This document shows, piece by piece, positions 9,701 to 10,384 of a stretch of 10,384 nucleotides of DNA. The DNA lies in contig NW_019091480.1 of NCBI RefSeq assembly GCF_001949145.1, forward strand, positions 312,485 through 322,868, in the 5' to 3' direction. A model generated the notes under the pieces. That model did not search any database and had not been told where the DNA came from. It saw only the letters and a program-made list of their open reading frames with translations. Positions within the stretch are counted from its first letter, which is position 1, and the number at the start of each line of letters is the position of its first letter. The DNA is from Acanthaster planci (Eukaryota; Echinodermata; Asteroidea; Valvatida; Acanthasteridae). Made by a program: the position numbers and the translations under genes.

Positions 9701-9717
9701 GGGAACTCATCATTAAG
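662..9717 (+). CDS. VPS13A: VPS13-family (VPS13A/C type) bridge-like lipid-transfer protein, central part; whole multi-exon gene segment
   Basis: Fifteen + strand exons plus one doubtful exon form an open frame of about 700 codons: 662-739, 1778-2001, (2411-2450), 2886-3011, 3275-3362, 3609-3796, 4823-5001, 5189-5301, 5601-5748, 6143-6272, 7216-7332, 7853-8008, 8340-8433, 8636-8758, 9067-9248, 9589-9717. Every listed join has matching phase, which strongly supports the model. VPS13 proteins are very long rods (over 3,000 residues in vertebrate VPS13A) that channel phospholipids between organelles at contact sites, with a hydrophobic groove built from RBG modules. This segment is part of the rod; both ends of the gene are outside. 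The APVIFIPQSP, KPEVVLFDD and WEPLVEP/RPWEL blocks are recognised from memory of the family. The last block favours VPS13A/C over VPS13B or D. Choosing A over C is uncertain, since an invertebrate may have one co-orthologue of both. Confidence 0.9.
740..1777 (+). other. Intron, 1,038 bases
   Basis: GT at 740 and AG at 1776-1777 after TTCTTTCTTCCT. I see no second gene or repeat of note. An exon-like stretch at 875-940 has good splice borders but does not fit the phase of its neighbours (see rejected items). Confidence 0.8.
1778..2001 (+). CDS. VPS13A: VPS13 exon: conserved APVIFIPQSP beta-groove segment
   Basis: The exon is 224 nt, entering in phase 0 and leaving in phase 2 (TCA AG|GTAAAC), about 75 residues. 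The motif APVIFIPQSPQS, followed by a stretch reading LVAHLGDLMLSNNF, matches the pattern known from VPS13A/C: a beta strand ending in a VIPQS turn, then a strand with an LG(D/L)L core and a short NxF turn. A strand of the LxLNSIELSR type ends the exon. In the family this is one edge of an RBG module, whose concave face is lined with hydrophobic residues for lipid acyl chains. The ATG at the first codon is an internal methionine, because the previous exon joins in frame; it is not a start codon. Confidence 0.93.
2002..2885 (+). other. Intron region with a candidate 40-nt exon inside
   Basis: If the short exon 2411-2450 is not used, this is one intron of 862 bases (2002-2863) or 884 bases (2002-2885). 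A long open stretch from 2619 leads into the next exon, but its hydrophobic, cysteine-rich translation is unlike VPS13 and is read-through of intron. Apart from the candidate exon and two competing acceptors, nothing notable is visible. Confidence 0.7.
2411..2450 (+). CDS. VPS13A: Possible 40-nt VPS13 exon in a variable loop (uncertain)
   Basis: A strong acceptor (CATTTTCTTCAG) is followed by an open 40 nt and a GTGAAG donor. Entering in phase 2 completes an AGG arginine codon; it leaves in phase 0, exactly what the acceptor at 2886 needs. It would add NTANSKEKTQECS, a hydrophilic loop where family members differ. The rival model skips it and uses the acceptor at 2863, which also keeps the frame (GLVQPNQ instead). 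The sequence cannot decide between them; both may occur as alternative splice forms. Confidence 0.38.
2886..3011 (+). CDS. VPS13A: VPS13 exon: LLIEPLTLRVHLK beta-groove strands
   Basis: The exon is 126 nt, phase 0 to 0, 42 codons. The reading VLGIHRLLIEPLTLRVHL, then about 15 residues to PLDISIILEHIE, matches the VPS13 pattern LLxPLxLxVxxxRNL...VPxxxVxxxLxPM, in which two strands flank a short aromatic/proline turn. It ends GAG|GTAACG. The acceptor drawn here is CCAG|GTGCTT. An AG 22 bases upstream (2862-2863) would give a start at 2864 and suits direct joining to the exon ending at 2001. The protein from LGIHRLL onward is the same in both cases. Confidence 0.88.
3275..3362 (+). CDS. VPS13A: VPS13 exon: helix after the beta strands (DVVSILAVINDNL)
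   Basis: The exon is 88 nt, phase 0 to 1, 29 codons plus one base. VNVGEQDVVSILAVINDNL corresponds to the family pattern (V/I)SLSQEDxxxLxxILxxNL, a short amphipathic helix that regularly follows the groove strands in VPS13A/C. The tail (HSEGTQSMEG) begins a variable loop. The acceptor is GTGCAG and the donor GAAG|GTAGGA. Short flanking introns (263 and 246 bases) separate it from its neighbours. Confidence 0.9.
3609..3796 (+). CDS. VPS13A: VPS13 exon: variable acidic/proline loop then strand EFVLQGVHITLFTNE
   Basis: The exon is 188 nt, entering in phase 1 (G|CG gives alanine) and leaving in phase 0 at CTG|GTAAGA. The first 40 residues (TVEVHSSDPAGSK..., PVTPTPGRSTT) are low in hydrophobic residues and rich in proline, serine and threonine, like the unstructured loops between RBG strands. 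The second part, ending in HAEFVLQGVHITLF, alternates hydrophobic and polar residues as a groove strand does, and matches the F-x-L-x-x-L-x-(I/L)-x-L-(F/Y) pattern of the family. The acceptor TTTTTGTTGTAG is good. Confidence 0.9.
3999..4017 (+). other. Candidate 19-nt microexon (unproven)
   Basis: A very good acceptor (GTTCTCTTTCAG) is followed by 19 nt and a very good donor (TTTTG|GTGAGA). It enters in phase 0, matching the exon ending at 3796, and leaves in phase 1, which only fits a second acceptor at 4837-4838 rather than the preferred one at 4821-4822. It would encode IENKAF. Direct joining of 3796 to 4823 is simpler, so this is not in the main model. Confidence 0.2.
4403..4426. repeat. 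Two tandem 12-mers (GAATGCAAACWT)
   Basis: GAATGCAAACAT is followed at once by GAATGCAAACTT, one base different. Further ATGCAA words occur at about 4489 and 4508. It looks like an ordinary intronic short duplication; a binding-site cluster is possible but unsupported. Confidence 0.5.
4823..5001 (+). CDS. VPS13A: VPS13 exon: strands FQLQEVKGSASVFTGGSIEVQATMLSVTLDD
   Basis: The exon is 179 nt, phase 0 to 2 (AAG AG|GTATGG). An in-frame TAG lies at 4820-4822 as part of the acceptor, so the coding part must start at or after 4823. The pattern (R)DxxxxLxxFxLxxxxxxxxVFxGGSxxVxxxLxxxTLDDxRP is a well-known VPS13 feature: two paired strands around a SDGSM-like turn, then LDD(L/I)R. Here the turn is FTGGSIEV and the end is SVTLDDIRP. 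A second acceptor at 4837-4838 would drop PMGGQ and needs a phase 1 partner. Confidence 0.92.
5189..5301 (+). CDS. VPS13A: VPS13 exon: basic loop plus MISLTYSRNE strand
   Basis: The exon is 113 nt, phase 2 to 1 (AG|C gives serine on entry; CAA G|GTATGC on exit). A lysine- and glycine-rich loop (KSGKKGGKAKPRAGNGD) precedes MISLTYSRNE, which fits the family pattern (M/L)I(D/S)(I/L)xYxQ. In VPS13 proteins the basic loop between LDD(L/I)R and this strand is variable and exposed. A pyrimidine-rich acceptor ends AATTTCAG. Confidence 0.9.
5601..5748 (+). CDS. VPS13A: VPS13 exon: strand VEFTVDGIRVNIFVHYLLAVSHFF and Ser/Pro loop
   Basis: The exon is 148 nt, phase 1 to 2. VDGIRVNIFVHYLLAVSHFFSSAV matches the conserved VPS13 unit (V)xDxx(I/V)(N/C)(I/L)xVxFL(L/M)xxxDFF, a strand leading into a short helix that packs at the edge of the groove. 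It is followed by a serine-, threonine- and proline-rich segment (SPTSSFPGSTSRQTSR), a likely flexible loop and possible phosphorylation region. The acceptor is TTCTTCTGTAG and the donor TCACG|GTAAGA. Confidence 0.93.
5749..6142 (+). other. Intron, 394 bases
   Basis: GT at 5749 and AG at 6141-6142 after TTCTTACAC. AT-rich. An open stretch that runs through it into the next exon is in a different frame from the coding one. No separate feature is seen. Confidence 0.8.
6143..6272 (+). CDS. VPS13A: VPS13 exon: strands TLRVTGHIRKPEVVLFDDPT
   Basis: The exon is 130 nt, entering in phase 2 (CG|G gives arginine) and leaving in phase 0 at AAG|GTCAGT. GHIRKPEVVLFDDPTSENSQVLVMK is one of the clearest VPS13A/C signatures in the window: a strand ending KPE(I/V)VLxxD, a turn, then (N/Q)(A/V)L(V/I)(L/M). 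This starts a new groove unit that continues without a gap into LGASLAFQ of the next exon. The GTCAGT donor is weaker than its neighbours' but the join is phase-perfect. Confidence 0.94.
6273..7215 (+). other. Intron, 943 bases
   Basis: GT at 6273 and AG at 7214-7215 after TTTGTTCCTTTGC. A VPS13-like open stretch (INRVKLESVEVQLSIFQ) follows an AG at 6675-6676 but is out of phase with the upstream exon (see rejected items). Nothing else notable. Confidence 0.8.
7216..7332 (+). CDS. VPS13A: VPS13 exon: strands LAFQADIAEETAVANITDVEIYSCVY
   Basis: The exon is 117 nt, phase 0 to 0, 39 codons. It continues the strand begun in the previous exon (VLVMK joined to LGASLAF). The pattern xTAxAxIxDVEIYSCxYxQP matches the family's (V/I)TxxIxxLQ(V/I)YxC(P/V)(F/Y), with the cysteine near the end. 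It leaves at AAG|GTATCG, a modest donor, and joins directly to VLEPCALTF of the next exon. Confidence 0.93.
7333..7852 (+). other. Intron, 520 bases
   Basis: GT at 7333 and AG at 7851-7852 (ATGCACCTGCAG). Plain AT-rich sequence with several T runs; no repeat or gene is seen. Confidence 0.8.
7853..8008 (+). CDS. VPS13A: VPS13 exon: VLEPCALTF strand to terminal helix VYLVQGVIEAL
   Basis: The exon is 156 nt, phase 0 to 0, 52 codons. VLEPCALTFTRS is the conserved VL(K/E)PC strand. IDVTEVKFHISPRVVYLVQGVIEAL fits the family pattern (I/V)xxxVxxFxxxISPxVxxT(I/V)xxxxxAL, where ISP starts the helix that closes the module. Threonine in the helix is replaced here by leucine. It ends CAG|GTTAGT. Confidence 0.94.
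8009..8339 (+). other. Intron, 331 bases
   Basis: GT at 8009 and AG at 8338-8339 (CTTGCATTTCAG). It holds two copies of GTACATGTAGTT, 69 bases apart. Otherwise plain. Confidence 0.8.
8340..8433 (+). CDS. VPS13A: VPS13 exon: inter-module linker with W/P-rich segment
   Basis: The exon is 94 nt, phase 0 to 1 (AAA G|GTAATC). The translation from KPTATRHLIDYDQED to HGFHKRK contains DMWTPKPIFSHGF, which fills the position of the tryptophan-containing linker (LWD/LWxxK type) that follows the ISP helix in VPS13A/C. The linker is variable in the family, so sequence support is moderate; phase and position are good. Confidence 0.85.
8526..8542 (+). repeat. tRNA T-arm/B-box-like sequence, possible SINE remnant
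   Basis: GTGGG, a 7-base loop TTCAAGT, then CCCAT form a T-arm-like hairpin with one G-T pair. GGTTCAAGTCC (8529-8539) is very close to the RNA polymerase III B-box consensus GGTTCGANTCC. Just upstream, TTAGCATGAC is weakly A-box-like, but no proper anticodon stem or acceptor stem can be drawn, so this is not an intact tRNA gene. A worn tRNA-derived SINE or chance are the options. Confidence 0.35.
8605..8663. repeat. 24-bp inverted repeat across intron/exon border, TTAA at both ends
   Basis: The left arm 8605-8628 (intron) and the right arm 8640-8663 (exon) are reverse complements except one position, which becomes a G-U pair in RNA (8624 with 8644). The loop is 11 bases, 8629-8639, and contains the splice acceptor AG (8634-8635). 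The outer ends are TTAACCCTAACACT and its complement AGTGTTAGGGTTAA. TTAA is the target site of piggyBac-type transposons, so a tiny palindromic mini-element is a possible origin. The structure is seen directly; origin and role are inference. Confidence 0.9.
8636..8758 (+). CDS. VPS13A: VPS13 symmetric exon (123 nt), basic insert in the linker; possible cassette
   Basis: The exon is 123 nt (41 codons), phase 1 to 1. It reads GEGLRSVRVKRGRLDSS, continues to LLDQHAFKKIGKCFSF and ends LHKTKR. The donor AAAGC|GTAAGT is close to ideal; the acceptor is CCAACAG. The first nine codons after the border glycine coincide with the right arm of the inverted repeat. Because it is symmetric, skipping it joins HKRKG to SMKNMVDFG in frame. 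I do not recognise this sequence from vertebrate VPS13A, whose linker seems shorter here, so it may be lineage-specific or alternative. The insert is strongly basic and precedes the conserved LTMQVPRVKILLE strand. Confidence 0.72.
8759..9066 (+). other. Intron, 308 bases, beginning with a foldback
   Basis: GT at 8759 and AG at 9065-9066 (TCTGCATTAACAG). A nested imperfect hairpin occupies 8792-8853. The rest is plain. Confidence 0.85.
8792..8853. repeat. Nested imperfect hairpin downstream of the donor
   Basis: Three stems nest in order: CATAGGCA (8792-8799) with TGCCTATG (8846-8853), GACCA (8802-8806) with TGGTC (8837-8841), and GGGGA (8809-8813) with TCCCC (8822-8826) around an 8-base loop. 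It starts 33 bases after the end of the symmetric exon. A copy of CATAGGC upstream of that exon (8568-8574) could compete for the same right arm. Confidence 0.75.
9067..9248 (+). CDS. VPS13A: VPS13 exon: strands LTMQVPRVKILLELEE and conserved C-D-W turn
   Basis: The exon is 182 nt, entering in phase 1 (C|GT gives arginine) and leaving in phase 0 at AGT|GTAAGT. QRLTMQVPRVKILLELEED...VAMLGIRSGLKATVCDWSHS corresponds to the family unit xxxxNIxSIxIxLExGxGHxxxPMLxxxSxFxGxxxNWS. The core strand, the helix-like AMLGIRS and the final W-S are all in order. The GHR/GHHT motif of vertebrates is here DHEHVAM. It joins directly to LNVSAEVSLEV of the next exon. Confidence 0.93.
9249..9588 (+). other. Intron, 340 bases
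   Basis: GT at 9249 and AG at 9587-9588 (TTGTATTTTTAG). The coding frame stays open into the intron up to about 9500; the translation there is rich in F, C and L and unlike VPS13. If retained, it would end the protein early. Confidence 0.8.
9589..9717 (+). CDS. VPS13A: VPS13 exon: hallmark YNEKVSTWEPLVEP ... YRPWEL block
   Basis: The exon is 129 nt, phase 0 to 0, 43 codons, leaving at AAG|GTATGT. The sequence starts LNVSAEVSLEVHVYNEK, and YNEKVSTWEPLVEPV...YRPWELIIK is the best-known block of the VPS13A/C central region (YYNExxxxWEPLLEP...FRPWxLxIK). In the family it ends a groove unit shortly before the adaptor-binding repeats, which should be encoded 3' of this window. The presence of (F/Y)RPW favours VPS13A-like over C, from memory. 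Confidence 0.96.
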
Positions 9718-9731
9718 GTATGTGCTTCAGA

Positions 9732-9752
9732 TTTAACCACTTTGTGCTGGGG
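9732..9752 (+). mobile_element. TTAACC-type terminal-like repeat, copy 1
   Basis: The shared motif is TTAACCACTTYGTGCYGGGG; this copy has T at both Y positions. It begins with TTAA, as expected beside a piggyBac-type end. No inverted partner lies within the window. Confidence 0.4.
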
Positions 9753-9827
9753 TACCCGATTTTGGGCACATAGGCTTTATACACGAAACCATGGAGCCCA
9801 AAATCAGACAACAGAGCTGGGCCTTGT

Positions 9828-9858
9828 AACAAAAGACCGTACTCGGAACAAAAGACCG
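9828..9858 (+). repeat. Two copies of AACAAAAGACCG, 19 bases apart
   Basis: Identical 12-mers lie at 9828-9839 and 9847-9858. Related ACAAAAG words recur near 9975 and 10064. CTCGG/CCGAG flanks around the second copy can form a small stem. It looks like internal structure of a repeat element. Confidence 0.55.
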
Positions 9859-10230
9859 AGTTGCTGGGAATTGCCAACATTTTTTCAGTTGTCAATAGCG
9901 GAGGAAATCCGTCATTGTTTTAAAAGATAATACCACTGTTTGTGGCATTTAGTGCGAGCGGATTACCACCGGGGACAAAAGCGCTCTAGTGATGAGCGAT
10001 ACAATGCCGCTGCATCTGGCCCCTATTGAAAAGACGTCAGCAGTGCACTGTGCCAGTTTTGGGAACAAAAGAAAATTACATAACACTGCGCAATCTGGGT
10101 TCTTTTTACTAGGTGGCAGGCCTACTGGCTGAAATACTCGGGCGTCAATAGATGTTGTCTGTCAAATTAGAGTAGACACCGGACAGTGATACGGTGTAGG
10201 TGTAAACGTCCAGTAAATGAAGTTATGAAT

Positions 10231-10251
10231 TTTAACCACTTCGTGCCGGGG
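10231..10251 (+). mobile_element. TTAACC-type terminal-like repeat, copy 2
   Basis: Same motif as at 9732, with C at both Y positions and in the same orientation, 499 bases downstream. The following sequence differs from that after copy 1. It may be the end of a second element that continues past the window edge. Confidence 0.4.
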
Positions 10252-10384
10252 CATTTTTCAACGTTGATGATGCTGGGCCGGCATGGCTATCATTTTTTCC
10301 GTTTTCAAAATCCTTCTAAAATTCATCATTCCATTTGACGGTCGTTTATAGCCGCACAAAGTAATCTGTCGGCACTACTCTAAG

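Larger units (their letters stand above)
9718..10384 (+). other. Start of the next intron, with mobile-element-like sequence
   Basis: This follows the GTATGT donor and no further exon is visible. The base composition changes: CpG pairs are several times as frequent as in the earlier introns (about two dozen between 9940 and 10384 by eye). It contains two direct copies of a TTAACC-starting motif, a short inverted repeat (9758-9767 with 9796-9805) and a duplicated AACAAAAGACCG. No transposase reading frame is seen, so a non-autonomous element is likelier than a full one. Confidence 0.6.

Noticed and set aside
9607-9930. Extended open frame beyond 9717
   Set aside because: The YRPWELIIK block ends at a good GTATGT donor. 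The later residues read through repeat-like intron sequence.
1-10384. CRISPR array, phage, IS element, operon, riboswitch or bacterial promoter
   Set aside because: There are no regularly spaced repeats, no prokaryotic gene layout and no matching signals; the sequence is intron-split animal DNA.

Overview
The window is metazoan nuclear DNA: short protein-coding exons separated by introns of about 200 to 1,040 bases, nearly all with GT...AG borders and pyrimidine-rich acceptors. There are no bacterial-type ORFs, ribosome binding sites or operons. The AT-leaning introns, the intron sizes and the scattered TACATGTA words suggest an invertebrate, possibly a marine one such as an echinoderm, hemichordate, lancelet or mollusc. 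I cannot name the species.

One gene on the + strand fills the window. Fifteen exons (662 to 9717), plus one doubtful 40-base exon, join in a continuous reading frame of about 700 codons with matching splice phases. The product is the middle of a VPS13 protein of the VPS13A/VPS13C type, a bridge-like lipid-transfer protein. The visible signatures are an APVIFIPQSP stretch (exon at 1778), a KPEVVLFDD strand (exon at 6143) and the YNEKVSTWEPLVEP...YRPWEL block (exon at 9589). The N-terminal chorein domain, the C-terminal adaptor-binding, ATG_C and PH-like regions, the promoter and the polyA site all lie outside. The segment corresponds to central repeating beta-groove (RBG) modules that form the hydrophobic lipid-conducting rod.

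Layout: 1-661 upstream intron; 662-3796 exons for a linker, a beta-groove start and a variable loop; 3797-4822 large intron; 4823-6272 four exons; 6273-7215 large intron; 7216-8433 three exons; 8436-9066 a structure-rich stretch around a symmetric exon (8636-8758); 9067-9717 two highly conserved exons; 9718-10384 the start of an intron that looks invaded by mobile-element sequence.

The most notable signal is at 8605-8663. A 24-bp inverted repeat, with TTAA at both outer ends, has its left arm in the intron and its right arm in coding sequence. The splice acceptor lies in the 11-base loop. The exon it controls is phase-symmetric (123 nt), so it could be skipped without breaking the frame, and a second nested foldback follows just after its donor. 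This could be a folded-RNA switch on a cassette exon, possibly made from an exonised TTAA-flanked (piggyBac-like) mini-element. The intron tail carries two direct copies of another TTAACC-starting terminal-like motif.
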